The notes beneath the pieces were generated by a model. The model saw only the letters and a program-made list of their open reading frames with translations, was not told the DNA's origin and searched no databases. A DNA stretch of 64,000 nt, taken from Pontibacter burrus (GTDB lineage: Bacteria; Bacteroidota; Bacteroidia; Cytophagales; Hymenobacteraceae). Positions 18,068 to 29,400 of this stretch are shown piece after piece (position 1 is the stretch's first letter; each line of letters starts with the position of its first letter). The DNA lies in NCBI RefSeq assembly GCF_010686685.1, contig NZ_JAAGWD010000001.1, forward strand, positions 868,001 to 932,000, written 5' to 3'. A program made the position numbers and the translations under genes.

Positions 18068-18099
18068 AACCCACCCCTACCTCTCCCAAGAGGGGAATT
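18068..18099. repeat. CCACCCCTACC element, copy 2
   Basis: Second copy, ending AGAGGGGAATT, in the same orientation. CCTCTC and GAGAGG-like arms can pair. Both copies follow copies of the CTATAGTT word by a few bases to some tens of bases. Confidence 0.6.
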
Positions 18100-18244
18100 C
18101 TGCCTTTGCTATAGTTTAGGTTATAGTGCTATAGTTACAGATCACGTGCAGGCAGGCGCAGCCTGCCCCTTGGAACTACTACCACGGAAAGGCTAAGCAA
18201 CTATAGCTGTTCAACAAACTATAGATTAGCTATCGAATGATCAC

Positions 18245-18375
18245 AGTCTTTGGGTTGAGCGCCTTGTAGATTTCTGGTGGCGCAGCCATTGCGACGCAGG
18301 AGCAAAAGAAATGTACACCGCGCGATGCCCGAAGACGGGGCCCCGCGGCCGGGAGCGCACCAAAGCCAAATTGAA
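18245..18375. other. GC-rich block of foreign composition, possible mobile-element remnant
   Basis: This stretch is much richer in G and C than its surroundings, with GGGGCCCC and CGCGGCCG near 18338-18352. A 71-codon minus-strand frame covers it, but the frame has no family resemblance that I can name and its two ends look like the flanking non-coding DNA. It may be an eroded piece of a mobile element. Confidence 0.4.
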
Positions 18376-18474
18376 ACGGTAGGTGAGTAGAGCTCTCAGG
18401 ATAAATGGTGGCTATAGCACAAACTGCTTGATGGCAATTCAGCAACTATAGTTAGCTATAGAACATATAAGAAG

Positions 18475-21168
18475 CTACAACACAAGTACTCTACCAGATA
18501 ACACAGTACCATTCTCTGTCTTTATGCGGATGATGTATAACCCATTTCGCAGTTTGTTGGTAGGAATCTCCTTCACCATTCCAAACTCTTCCGACGCATA
18601 CACCAGCTTGCCCAGCGCATCGTATAGTTGCACGACGGCAACATCGGCAGCGATGGCAATATAAAAGGGCTGACCTGCTGGTACCGGGTTAGGGTAAATT
18701 TGTACGAAACTGTCGTTGGTGAAAAGAATCTCTTCAGTATGGCTATAAAAAGCTTTGCCTTCGGTAGTGGTGATTTTTACGCGATATAGATTTTTACCTA
18801 AAGCAGGCGAAGAGTCCAGGAGGCTATAGTTGAGTTGCGTTACAGGAGCTATAGTTTGGATGGCTTCGTAGTTATTGCCAGAAATCCGCTCTAATGTGAG
18901 AGATGCTACTTTATATAATGAGCTCAGCTCGAGTTGTAAAGCTGCCTGTTTAGCCACAAACTGCTCTGGCATAAACCTTTTAACATAACAGGCTACCCCC
19001 AGCTGGCTAAACGCTATAGCGCCGCTGCTCTGTGCTGCAACGCCGGCTATTACCGGGGCCACACTAACATATTCCGGCAAAGCCTGAGTCTCATTCCTGG
19101 AAAGGATGATCAGCGTATCTGCGGTAGTAGTTAATAGCTCGGGGTGGGTACTGCCTACCTGCCATAGTTGGTATTCCTTAACATTAAGTAGCTCAGGCCA
19201 GTGCAGCATTATCTGGTCATCGCAGTTATAGCCTACGTTCAGTTTTAATTGCTTGCTAAGAATAAATGGACCTGAAGTAGCAGTATTGCTGTTGCTGGTA
19301 AGGCGAAGTTCTGCTTGGGTAATTATATCAGGTGTCTTCCAGTCGTAGTGTTGCGCATCAACAGGCAGGTTATCAGCAAGAAGTTGCCACTCGTTGCTGC
19401 CGGAAAGTTTGTATTCCAGCCTGGCCGGTTCTGTACCAGCGCCCTGCCAGCGGATCCGGTTATTTGCGCCAGCCTGCAAGCTAAGCCCCTTTACCGGATA
19501 CACCCACGCTATACCCGACGAAAATTCAAATGCTAAACTATAGGACTGTCGGCCCGCTGGCAAATTATACCCGCGTACTTTTAGCTGGTAACTTCCGGCA
19601 GCAGGTAGCTCAAGCGTGATCTGCTCTACATTGTTCAGTCGGTCTGTGCGGCGTTTTGCGGGTAGGGCAAGTGAATCAGGATGCGGATAACTGCTGAGTA
19701 CCCAGGGTTTCCAGGTCTGGCCGGTTGCAACATTAATCAGTTCCAGGTCCAGGTCGTTAATGAGCGCGCTGGCTGCTTCCGGGTTACCTTCGGTGTCGTG
19801 CCAGACCAATGTTGCTTTCAGTAGCTGGGTACCGGCGGGTACTGTAATCAGGTGCAGGTTCTCAGCAGCGTGAGCCACTTCAGCCTGAAAAAATCTTGCC
19901 TGCTCTATCGTTTGTATTGCTCCCAGGGCATCCGTATTTCCGAACCCGGTCTCGAAGTCTACCTGGGGCTTTCCGGCATCATCGGCGCTGTTTATGAGCA
20001 CAGCTTTTATGAGTGCTGCAGGCGGCAGGGCGTTATACTTTTCCTTGTACGCCTGCTGCGCCAGCAATGCCACCCCCGACACCACTGCTGCGGCCTCTGA
20101 GGTGCCGCCTTTACCATGCGCTACCAACTCCGGTTTTACACGTCCGTCGTAGGCAGGACCTCTGGAGCTGAGCACGCCCACTTGCCCATCGGCTTCTACA
20201 GCACCTACGCTCAACGTATTTTTCGAATTCTTGAACTGGCCCGTCAGGTTGGCAAATCCGGTTATATGGGCGTAGTTACCTGTTTCGTCTGCTTTATCGC
20301 CACTGTTACCCGAAGAAAAAACATGCAGCAGGGTAGGGTTGTGATAGGTTTCCCGGTCGTATGCTGCTGATTCCAGGCCATAGTAGTTCTCCACGCCTAC
20401 ACCATAAGAATGGTTCTGCAGGTGGATGTTTTTACTGAGTAAATCCTGACTCTGATCCGGGAAAAGTTCTGCAAAATCAGAAAAGCCAAGCCTAGCATAG
20501 GGTGCAATTCCTTTTCCTTTGGGACCTGTGTTGCCGGCTCCTGCTATTATAGTTGCCATCGTAGTGGCATGTATAGAAAATTCATCTCCAAAAATTTCCG
20601 GAGAAATGGCACGGCCTTTCAGGTCTAAGTCATTCGGGTCGAAAGCGCCTTCTTTTATTGACACCGCCATTTGCTGGCCATTTAACTGCGGGAATGCGCC
20701 CAGCGAGGCATAAATAGTATTGATGGAGAAATCGGCATCCCGGAGTTCTATTTCTTCGCGGGCCTGGCGGTTAGGTTTATCGATGTAAGTTACATGAGGC
20801 GAATTGGCCAATTGCTGCAGCGTTTTCTCAGAAACATTGCTCAGCGTAACAATACGGTCTGATTTTGTGTGCTGCACATTGCTCTGAATGTTATTTTCTG
20901 AAAGCCAGAGCAGGAACTGCGCTTTATCTTTGACCTGCACCCGAACCGCATTGTGGCTGCGTATGCTTTGCTGCAGGCCAGGAGCAAGGCGGTTATGAAA
21001 AGGCTTTGCTGAAGGCTGTTGCTGAGCAAAGGTATCCAGAATGCTCAGCAAAACTATACTTATACAAAGTGCCCATCGCGTTAGCTTTACAAGGCTATTC
21101 CATCGTTCTCCCACAGCAGTCTGTAAAAAGTGTTGCAAACAGTATTCCTTTAAAATTAAGAAGTACAA
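18475..21168 (-). CDS. Subtilase (S8) family protein with T9SS type A sorting domain
   Basis: 897-residue exported protein. A hydrophobic segment near residues 33-48 ending DTFAQ is the signal peptide; the 30 residues before it are unusual, so the true start may be GTG at 21114. An N-terminal prodomain-like region covers about 55-135. The S8 domain (about 150-440) keeps His200 (SIHATTMATIIAG), the oxyanion Asn288 (SSGNSG) and Ser357 (GGTSEAAAVVSG). The strand that normally gives the catalytic Asp reads AVSIKEGAFD, with Lys-Glu at the place of Asp-Thr. A P-domain-like sandwich, Fn3-like modules and the sorting domain (YPNPVPAGQ near 825) follow. It lies 82 bp downstream of the M28 peptidase gene. 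Confidence 0.88.
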   Translation of the reverse strand: MYFLILKEYCLQHFLQTAVGERWNSLVKLTRWALCISIVLLSILDTFAQQQPSAKPFHNRLAPGLQQSIRSHNAVRVQVKDKAQFLLWLSENNIQSNVQHTKSDRIVTLSNVSEKTLQQLANSPHVTYIDKPNRQAREEIELRDADFSINTIYASLGAFPQLNGQQMAVSIKEGAFDPNDLDLKGRAISPEIFGDEFSIHATTMATIIAGAGNTGPKGKGIAPYARLGFSDFAELFPDQSQDLLSKNIHLQNHSYGVGVENYYGLESAAYDRETYHNPTLLHVFSSGNSGDKADETGNYAHITGFANLTGQFKNSKNTLSVGAVEADGQVGVLSSRGPAYDGRVKPELVAHGKGGTSEAAAVVSGVALLAQQAYKEKYNALPPAALIKAVLINSADDAGKPQVDFETGFGNTDALGAIQTIEQARFFQAEVAHAAENLHLITVPAGTQLLKATLVWHDTEGNPEAASALINDLDLELINVATGQTWKPWVLSSYPHPDSLALPAKRRTDRLNNVEQITLELPAAGSYQLKVRGYNLPAGRQSYSLAFEFSSGIAWVYPVKGLSLQAGANNRIRWQGAGTEPARLEYKLSGSNEWQLLADNLPVDAQHYDWKTPDIITQAELRLTSNSNTATSGPFILSKQLKLNVGYNCDDQIMLHWPELLNVKEYQLWQVGSTHPELLTTTADTLIILSRNETQALPEYVSVAPVIAGVAAQSSGAIAFSQLGVACYVKRFMPEQFVAKQAALQLELSSLYKVASLTLERISGNNYEAIQTIAPVTQLNYSLLDSSPALGKNLYRVKITTTEGKAFYSHTEEILFTNDSFVQIYPNPVPAGQPFYIAIAADVAVVQLYDALGKLVYASEEFGMVKEIPTNKLRNGLYIIRIKTENGTVLSGRVLVL

Positions 21169-21250
21169 TGTACTTATTGTCAGTTAATTTCACAATTCGG
21201 GGAGCATTGAATTGCGTAAAAACTCAGCGTTGCAACAGCGAATTAAGACC

Positions 21251-22531
21251 CTAACGTTGCCCTTGCAGCGCAGCGGCAAAATCAGTGATCAGCCGGAATA
21301 CTTCGCTGAATTTGGTAAGTGGCAGCTGCCGGGCCTGGTCATTGGTGTTATGGTAAGCTGTTGTGCCGCCCAGTGTATAGAAAAAGAAAGCTGGAACGCC
21401 ACGCTCAGAAAACGGATAATGATCGGAGTTGGCTGCTTTGCCCCGCATTTTTATCTGTGGCAGGTAGTTGTGCTTCTTGTTTATAGTTTGTAGTTGCGCA
21501 AATTCTGCCGGGTGGATACTGCCATTCACGACCATCATACCATCGTCGCCGGTGCCCAGCAGGTCCAGGTTTACCAGAAAGCGGATGTTGGAGAGCGGAA
21601 ACAACGGGTTGTTTACATAATGGAAGGAGCCCAGCAGACCTGCTTCTTCGGCAGCAAAAGCTATAAATGCAATGCTATAGTTTGACCTGTTTTCAGGCTT
21701 GCTATAGTATTCTGCCAGCTCCAGCAGCATGGTAGTACCACTCGCATTGTCGTTTGCGCCCGGAAAATATACACCCTTGCCCTGGCCTCCCAGGTGGTCG
21801 TAATGGGCAGTATAAACTATAAACGAGTCGGGTTGCACAGCGCCAGGTATCACACCAATTACATTCTGGGTTCTATAGTTTGGAGTATGGTCTGAAACAA
21901 CCTTGTACTTTAGCTTACGGGCACCAGCCGGCCAGGCACTCTGTTTTACTTCCAGGATAGGCAACGGCGCGGCCTGTGCGGCTACAGTGGTGAGCAGGCC
22001 GTTTGGTTGCAGCACAATGTGCAGAGCGGCGCTGCTTAATTTCTGCAAATAGGGAAGGGGCAGTTCCCATAGTTGCTTCTGAAATTTCTGAGGATAAACC
22101 AGCGCTTTTTTCCGGAAGTTATGCGCGAAGAATTTCTGTAAAGCAGCCTCGTTTGAGAACACCAAAGTATCCAGGTAAAGAACATCGGCTTTTCCCTTAC
22201 CACTGCTACTGCGGGCGCTGGCTACAAAATCTGTTCCGGCGGTGAGTTTATAGTTGCCAACCTGTAGCTCCGGTGTTTCGGTAATGCGGTTTACGGGCAA
22301 GGTAAATTCCTGCATGTACGAACTGCCAACCGGCTGCAAGCCTGCTGCTTTATACCTGTCGCGGATGTAGTTTGCGGCCCGAGTGTCGCCTTCAAAAATA
22401 TACCCGCGCCCATGAAAGTAAGAGCTGGTTAGGGTATCTATAGTTTGGCGCACACGTAGCATATCTTGTGCATACAGGTGCAAGGAGCCTAAGCAGAAGA
22501 AAAGTATAAGGATGTATCGGAATAGCTTCAT
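21251..22531 (-). CDS. M28 family metallopeptidase (exported aminopeptidase-like)
   Basis: 426-residue zinc peptidase with a signal peptide (1-21, ending LYAQ). The five co-catalytic zinc ligands and the general base are all present: His and Asp around AHYDHLGG and GANDNASG, Glu-Glu in FAAEEAGLLG, Asp in VNLDLLGTG and His in NSDHYPF. A PA-like insert precedes the catalytic part. It probably trims peptides in the periplasm or outside. It is on the same strand as the VanZ-like gene upstream (40 bp) and the subtilase downstream. Confidence 0.92.
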   Translation of the reverse strand: MKLFRYILILFFCLGSLHLYAQDMLRVRQTIDTLTSSYFHGRGYIFEGDTRAANYIRDRYKAAGLQPVGSSYMQEFTLPVNRITETPELQVGNYKLTAGTDFVASARSSSGKGKADVLYLDTLVFSNEAALQKFFAHNFRKKALVYPQKFQKQLWELPLPYLQKLSSAALHIVLQPNGLLTTVAAQAAPLPILEVKQSAWPAGARKLKYKVVSDHTPNYRTQNVIGVIPGAVQPDSFIVYTAHYDHLGGQGKGVYFPGANDNASGTTMLLELAEYYSKPENRSNYSIAFIAFAAEEAGLLGSFHYVNNPLFPLSNIRFLVNLDLLGTGDDGMMVVNGSIHPAEFAQLQTINKKHNYLPQIKMRGKAANSDHYPFSERGVPAFFFYTLGGTTAYHNTNDQARQLPLTKFSEVFRLITDFAAALQGQR

Positions 22532-22571
22532 GCCTTAAATATAGGAAGGCAAGGCCATAGTTTTGCTTTGG

Positions 22572-22946
22572 TTACCAGATGTAAACCCACTTAAAAATGA
22601 TAATCCCGATGATGCAGCCAATTGTATTGCTCACAATATCCATGATCTCAGCAGTACGGCCTGGTACCAGCGTAAACTGCAGGATCTCGATCAGGATGCC
22701 AAATAGGGTGGAAATGAGCAGCGATGCCCGGACAGCGAAGTGCTGCAGCTTAGGGTAAGTAAATTGTTTGGTAAACCCCACGATCATCAGGAAACACAGC
22801 ACGGCAAACATGCAGGCGTGGGCAAAGGAATCGAACGAAAAGAGGTCGGAGAGTGAGACCGATGGCATGGAAGCTGAGGGCAGCAGCGTGGTAAGTAAGA
22901 TTGCTGCTGCCCACAGTATGGTAAAAAAATTGTATCGTAAAATCAA
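22572..22946 (-). CDS. VanZ-like membrane protein
   Basis: 124-residue protein with four predicted helices and the family pattern: LLP after helix 1, FDSFAHACMFAVLCFLM for helix 2 with its conserved His, then EILQFTLVPGRTAEIMDIVSNTIG. VanZ homologues occur widely outside vancomycin clusters, so no resistance role is implied; function unknown. It follows gcvH by 24 bp and probably belongs to the sprA transcription unit. Confidence 0.88.
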   Translation of the reverse strand: MILRYNFFTILWAAAILLTTLLPSASMPSVSLSDLFSFDSFAHACMFAVLCFLMIVGFTKQFTYPKLQHFAVRASLLISTLFGILIEILQFTLVPGRTAEIMDIVSNTIGCIIGIIIFKWVYIW

Positions 22947-22970
22947 ACCTGTACAGGTATCAGATTACAA

Positions 22971-23351
22971 CTAGCGGCCAATCAGTTCGCGGTAAGCATC
23001 TGCTGTTAGCAAACCATCAACTTCCGAAGTATTGTCGATAGACATTTTAATGATCCAGCCATCGCCATACGGATCTGAGTTTACAAGCTCTGGGTTGCCT
23101 TCCAGCTTGTCGTTAAACTCCTGAACTGTACCGCTCAGTGGGCTGAACAGATCAGATACTGTTTTAACAGCTTCAACTGTACCAAACACGTCGTTCTGGT
23201 TGATCTGCTTGTCAACAGTGTCAATATCAACATAAACGATATCGCCAAGTTCGCTCTGTGCAAAATCAGTGATGCCGATTACTGCTACGTCTCCTTCAAT
23301 GCGTACCCACTCGTGGTCTTTCGTATACTTCAGGTTTTCTGGTAGATTCAT
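22971..23351 (-). CDS. gcvH: Glycine cleavage system H protein
   Basis: 126-residue lipoyl carrier that shuttles the methylamine group between P and T proteins of the glycine cleavage system. The lipoylation site is Lys63 in [15 protein letters not shown], and the usual N-terminal YTKDHEWV and C-terminal GDGWIIKM are present. Length is standard. The other gcv genes are not in the window. It lies 62 bp after sprA, an association I recall from other Bacteroidota; why a glycine-cleavage carrier travels with sprA is not known. Confidence 0.97.
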   Translation of the reverse strand: MNLPENLKYTKDHEWVRIEGDVAVIGITDFAQSELGDIVYVDIDTVDKQINQNDVFGTVEAVKTVSDLFSPLSGTVQEFNDKLEGNPELVNSDPYGDGWIIKMSIDNTSEVDGLLTADAYRELIGR

Positions 23352-23413
23352 TTTTATATCTGTTTAATTGATGACTGACTCAAAAATACGTTGTTTTTTG
23401 CAATGCAAAAACT

Positions 23414-26400
23414 TTATTGCAAACTAACTCTCAGCTGTATGCCGCCCTCCGTTACACTGTTGCGGAACGATGTCGATATTTTAGGATCGGACACCGTGCG
23501 AAGCACATAGAACTGAATGTTTACACGCTCGCTCAGCAGGTAATCTATAGTTGGGCGAAGCTGCAGCTGGCGCGTACCGTTCGTGATCTGGTTCTGGCTG
23601 GTTTCGTTGCCTTGCGCATCGCGGGCTATGGCGCGCTGCACTGTCTGATTATCTCTAACAGAGAAGTCCAGTCGCATGTTTAGCTCATTCTCCAAAACTT
23701 TACGCTCGCCGCCAATCCGGATCGGAATTCTGAACCTGTTAGCTACATAACCCAACCCTATCACATAATCCTTCACGTTCGTTTCTGTTATCTGGGCGTT
23801 GGTCAGGTTCAGCGACAGGTTGCGCTCTACTTTGTATTCCAGGCGGCCCGTCATGTTTGTTTTGGTACGGAAGTTTACACCCAGCAGCGGCGCCAGCCTC
23901 TCCGATACGGTAAGCTGTGTAACAATGTAATAAGGAATGATCTGACCGAACTCGTTTATCTGCGTTGGGAAACCATTTGGCCTGCTGGTGTAGGCTAGCG
24001 ACGTAGTAAAGTTCGTAATGTTGAACGTTGAACTATAGCCGTGCGTCAGGTTTACCTGGCTGAACCATTGCTGGAAGAATGGAAGTGTGGATAGCCCGTT
24101 ATAGTCCAGTCGCCAGTTTGGTATAGGCAGCCTGCTGAAAGGGCTCTTCGATTCAGCTTTGTACCCATTTATGTCGCGGCCCTGGTAAGCGTACAGGAAG
24201 GCATTCAGCAACACATCCTGCGAGTTCAGAGTGTAGCCTGCATCACCGGCAATTGGGTTGGCACTTACAAGTTTCTCACGTATTTCGTAACGGTACCGGA
24301 TATAGTTCTCAAAAGCTCCGGATACGCCTGCATCGCCTGCCTCAAACAAGGTACCCAATGCCAGGAACGAAGTACTGAAAGCTCCGGTCGTGATTGGGTT
24401 CTGGCGCTGGGCTTCGTTACTCAGGTTACCAAAATCATCAAACTCGCGGCGGTAAAATACTTCGTCTATTTCTGATTTGTTACGCATTACATCCAGCTGA
24501 ATGTTGAAGGCCTTAAACGGCTCCAGGTTAGCCCTCGCTGTAAACGATTCGGTAAGTATGGCGCTTAACGGAGTATTCAGATACTGGCTGCTGTCTGTGT
24601 ACCATCCGTTTCGATCTGCACGGTTGTACAAGTCGTCCAGGTTATACTGGCGGCCCAGAATAAACGGCAGGCCGGGTGCATCAAAGCCATCATCAAAACC
24701 CAGCAACTTGGTGCTCGGCAAATAGCCCGGCAACATGGTTCCCTGGTTCTGCAGGTAGGTAAAGTTAACAGAACGGGTCATCATCAGGAACCTGGCAACT
24801 GAGTTAAATATCTTGCTATCAGAACCTGATTTGGCTGTCGTATCATTAGCAGGCCGTGCCGGTACCGGGCCAGGCGGCGTGTTCGCGTTCTTCAGGAATT
24901 TTACCTTATTGTATAGTTTAACCAGGTCCAGGCGACCGTTAACGGTAAACTCTTTGTTGTTCTCCACGGTGTTTCCTAACCTGAACTGATCGTCGCTGTT
25001 CAGTGCTGTTGAGCCTGCTGTCCAGATATAAGTGGCAGCATAGCGTGTCTCAGCACCAATCCAGTCTACCAGCGGAAACTTATCTAGCGGCAGTTTATAG
25101 TTCAGGGCAATCAGCTGGTTAAAGTTGGTGGTACGGCCACCACGTCGCAGGTTCTCCCAGATGATCTTGTTCTTATACCTGAGCGAGTCGATTTCATTGT
25201 TAATGCGGTTGTCCGGCTCATCAACTACAGCGCGGTTGGTAGCTGTATAGTCTAGCGACAGGTTTTTACTGATGTCCCACTTCATATCGTAGATACGGTT
25301 GAAGTAGAAGAACTTCTGGAACGTAGGCTGTATGCCACGGGTAGTGGTAAGGCCAGTAACCGGATCGCGGCGCTGCAGGAAAGTCTCGTTATACCGACGG
25401 TCCAGGTCGGCTCGGAAAGCAAAACTGCTTGGCAGCGGTGTAAAGTTCAGGTCTTTTATCAGGCGCAGGTACGGCGATTTAAAAGAGTTTGAGTTGGCGA
25501 AAGGCGCATAGTTCTTCGCTGTTGGGTTGTTATAGTTGTAGGCAATGCCACCAGTATAGCTTTTCGTAAAATCACGATCCGTTTCGATATCAGTGAACAG
25601 GCGCTCGGCATAAGCATAGTTCAGCGATATGTTTTCGATATCGTAAGGGCGTACTTTGTCGTTGGGGTCGGTGCGCTCTTTGCGTACGTTCAGTAAACTA
25701 AAGCTCTTACGGGTTTCGCGGGTAGTTACTTCTTTCTTATAGGCATCACGCGCTTCCTTGGAGTCGAACTTAGAAAGTGATTGCTCCAGCGGTACGTCCT
25801 TGTCCAGCGGGTCGAACTGTGGCTCACTGTTCAGGGTACCATACTGCACCGACAATGGAATTCTGATACCTGCTTTTTCTGGCAGAAACTTGTCTGCTAC
25901 AATGTTGGCGCTCACATCGAACATAGCCGTGTTCTCGCGGGAGCGCTGAGCTATCTTCTGCTGTAATCCGCCAAAACCAACTGTAGTATAGGCACCCGTA
26001 GCTGTTACATTGGCAAAGTCGGCAAGTTTGGTGTTCAGACGCGCATTGGCAGCCCAGCCCGAGCTGTTTTTAAAGTCTGTCACGCGTAGCTCATCTACCC
26101 ACATACACAGCGAGTGCGGACGGGCATCGGAGCCGGCTATAGTTGGGTTACGCAAGCCAATCATCACACCCTGTACTTCGCTGAAATCAGGGTTACCGAC
26201 TACACGTATTATCTTGCCATTACCCAGCTGTACCTCATAAGGTATTGTTTTGTCAAATCCGGCAATTCTGTTTCGGGCTACTTTGGCGTTTACCAGTTCT
26301 TCGAGAGCAATATCCACCATATTTTCCTGCGGCCAGATATCGTTAGGCGATGTGCTGCCCTGTGGTGTTATAGTTAGCGGCACTACATACTCATAATAGT

Positions 26401-29400
26401 TCTGAGTGTAATCGGTACCAATACGGATAAAAGCCTGCACGTCGCCACTGCGGGTGTTCGGGTCCTGGGTCTGGGCGTGTACATACATCTTCAGGCGCTT
26501 ATAAATCAGCATGTCTAACGAGATGTTTTTGTACACGGCTTTCGAGAATGAGTCGCGCAGGTCTTCCACGCACAACTGCAACGATTGTTCGTTCTGGCGG
26601 CGGTTATTGGTAGAAGCATAGTCTCGCAGACGTTCAATACCTGGCGGTACTACATATGGAATGTTGCCTTCAGTTACCTGGCCATTTTCCTCGATGTTTA
26701 CAGTAGAGATGGTAAAGTTACGGGCGTCGTCGGTACAGGTGAGACATGGGCGGCCTTCGGTAATTGGCTGCAGGAATTCGCGCCACTGGTTAGCTACAAA
26801 CTGGAATTGCACAAGGCGCAGCACCACCGGGTCCTGGAACTGGGTCATGTACATACGCATAAACCGGATAGACTTAAAGCCGCTGATATTGCCCACATTG
26901 CCTGTTGGCTGGCGCACCGGAATACGGAACTGGTACCAGGTTACATTATCACCGTTCACATTTTGTGATACCTGGTCTACGATATAGTTCTGTCCTACAT
27001 TCAGCTGTCCTGGCTGCAGGTTTATCTTATACTCATAGTACTGTTCTACGTCGTTAATTACGTTGTCGCGGTTCAGGTCTTCTTTGTCCGGGAAAGCGTA
27101 GTTAGCAAAGCGGCTGTTCTCAGGAGAGTTGCCTTCCATGCCGTTGAAGTTCTTGTAACGTGCCAGTACACCGGCGTTCTGCTGGTCGTAAATCGGATCC
27201 AGGTGATGCAGAAAGTTGTCAGCCGATGGGTCGTCCACTACAATCTGCGGTGGTGTTCCCGGTATCTGGTTCAGGAAAGAGTTGCGGAAAAAATCAGCCT
27301 CTGCAGCATCGTTCAAACCATCCAGACCAACATCCTGGAACTGGCGTGCACCTGCTACTCCTGTAAAGGCGTCGGTCAGGAATTGTTGCGTGGTTACACG
27401 GCCCCAGATCGTTTCCTGCACATTTTGTAAAGCGTTTTCAGGCGACGTAGGCAATCCGTTCTCAAAAGAATAAACATTGTCACGCAGAATGTCTTCTGAA
27501 ACGCTACCCAGGTTAAATACCAGTTCGCCACCAGTATTGTTAGGGATAGGGTTGCCCTGCGCATCTTTTCGGCCATTCTGTCCCGAAATGAAAGGGTCCA
27601 TCATCCAGAACTCGATGTACTCTACGTTCGCATTATCAAAGTCGGTATCGAAGGTAATTTCGCGGCTGACACCGCCCCAATTATTACGAGGGTCACCAGA
27701 GAGCAAACCCTGAGGGGTAAGGTTCGGGTTATAGTTATACTGGCCACGTTCGCGCGGGTAATAAGCCAGGTCAAAAGTATACTCAAAGGTGTTAGATACT
27801 TCCGGGTCACGACCTGGAAAAACCTCGTTTCGACGTACCCCACGCACATAATGGTTCTTCAGCTCTTCATCAGTAATGTTGTTAGGTTTCAGACCATCCG
27901 AATTTCGGTAAAAGATCTGATCGATGGTGTACCAGGCTAGCTTGGCGCGGTTGTAACTATAGGCAAGGCCTTCGCCGGGAACCAGCGGGGCAGGAGTAGC
28001 CGCCAGGCGCCAACCGTTGTTGCTGAATCCTCCTAAACTATAGGGTGTTTCAGAACCTTCAAAATCATCTATGTAAGAAGTGCCATCCTCGTTAGCTGGC
28101 GATTTGGTTTTGGCTGGTACGAGTTGCGCAAATTCGCCGCTAAAAGTAATGCTTGAAGGCGCTTTGGTTTGAATCAGTGGCAAAGCATCGGTCATTCGGG
28201 TCAGTAACCTGGATTCTTTCTGTAGGTTAATGTCGAAGCCGTAAATGGTGTTGTTGGTTGGCTCATCGCCTATGCTTACGCGGTTAATGTAAGGTTGCTC
28301 GCTCATGTGCAGCACCGTAGCCCCTACATTCACATCGTTGTTCAGGCGGTAATCAAAGCGGGCACCCACCAGCGCGCGCGGCTGTATGTTCAGCAGTTCG
28401 GCTTTCTCATAGGTTACCCGCAGGTCGCTGGCCGAGCTGATATAGCTTGGGTTCAGGATTTTGATCCGGCCCATGTCATAAAACACCTGGTAATCTGTGC
28501 CCTCAGTCAGGCGTGTACCGCCGGAGTATACTGCCACCGAGCCTTCTGCAATCCGGAAACCCGGAAGCACAATTTCATCGGCAGAGGTAGCCTGTACTCT
28601 ACCTGTCAGGAAGAACTTGGCTTTTACATTGTTCTGCTGGGCATCCGTCTGGGTCTGGTTGTATAGTTCTTCAAATACATAGCGTTCGGCCAGCTCCGGG
28701 TTGTTCCGGAACTGCTGGCGCAGGTAATCTCCAAAGGGCTCTACCTGCGGAAAATAGATTCGCCCTGTTTCAGGGTCTATCGTTATGCCCGGCAAAAAGT
28801 CGAAGTTACCGTCGCTCGGCCGGTCGTTATTGGAGTTTACATTATCCAGGTTAAATACTTCTACCAGCGGTATGCCTTGTATCGGGCTTTGCTCGGTCAG
28901 GGCTGTGATGTCTACACCTGTTTCGTCGTCTTTGTAAACAATGCGCAGCTGAAAGTTCTCGCGGTTCACCTGTGTTGCATCTAGGCTATACACGTTTTTC
29001 ATCATCAGGTCCCAGGTTGGGTATTCTAATGATGGGTTTGTGGCTTTCAGCAACTTCATGTGGATGATCTGGTCGTCCTGCAGGTTCTGGTAATCTTCCA
29101 TCAACTCACCTACTTTATAGGTTTTGCCATTGAAAGTATACTCAAAAGCCACACCCAGCACCTGATCTGGCAACAGTGCTGTATTTAGTGAAATGTAACC
29201 AAGCTGCGGATTGAATTTATACTCTCTTGGGTCCAGCTTACGGGCCCGTACGTGTTCGAAATCAATGCCCTTTTGTAATCCCTGGCTACGCAGGTATTCA
29301 TCTACCTGGGCATTGTTACGGGCAGTAGCGTTATTGGCTATTAAACTATAGAGTGTGTTTACGGCGTTGCTGGCCGGGGCTGTAGTTATCCGTTCAAACT

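Larger units (their letters stand above)
17777..18474. repeat. Gene-free repeat-rich mosaic region
   Basis: About 700 bp without a credible gene. It starts with the porin terminator and then holds nine copies of the AACTATAG/CTATAGTT word in about 550 bp, two copies of a CCACCCCTACC element, a short GGCAGGC/GCCTGCC hairpin at 18151-18167, and a GC-rich block at about 18245-18375. The composition and density of repeats differ from every other intergenic region here. Confidence 0.75.

Noticed and set aside
17944..18099. Two similar CCACCCCTACC elements might begin a CRISPR array
   Set aside because: There are only two copies, they differ in sequence and length, spacing is irregular and no cas gene is nearby.
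18230..18445. Minus-strand frame of 71 codons in the GC-rich block
   Set aside because: No recognisable domain, no promoter or signal, and both ends run into repeat-rich non-coding sequence. I list the block as odd DNA instead.
22572..22946. vanZ-like gene as part of an antibiotic-resistance cluster
   Set aside because: No vanHAX-type gene is near. The gene lies in a housekeeping/T9SS unit.
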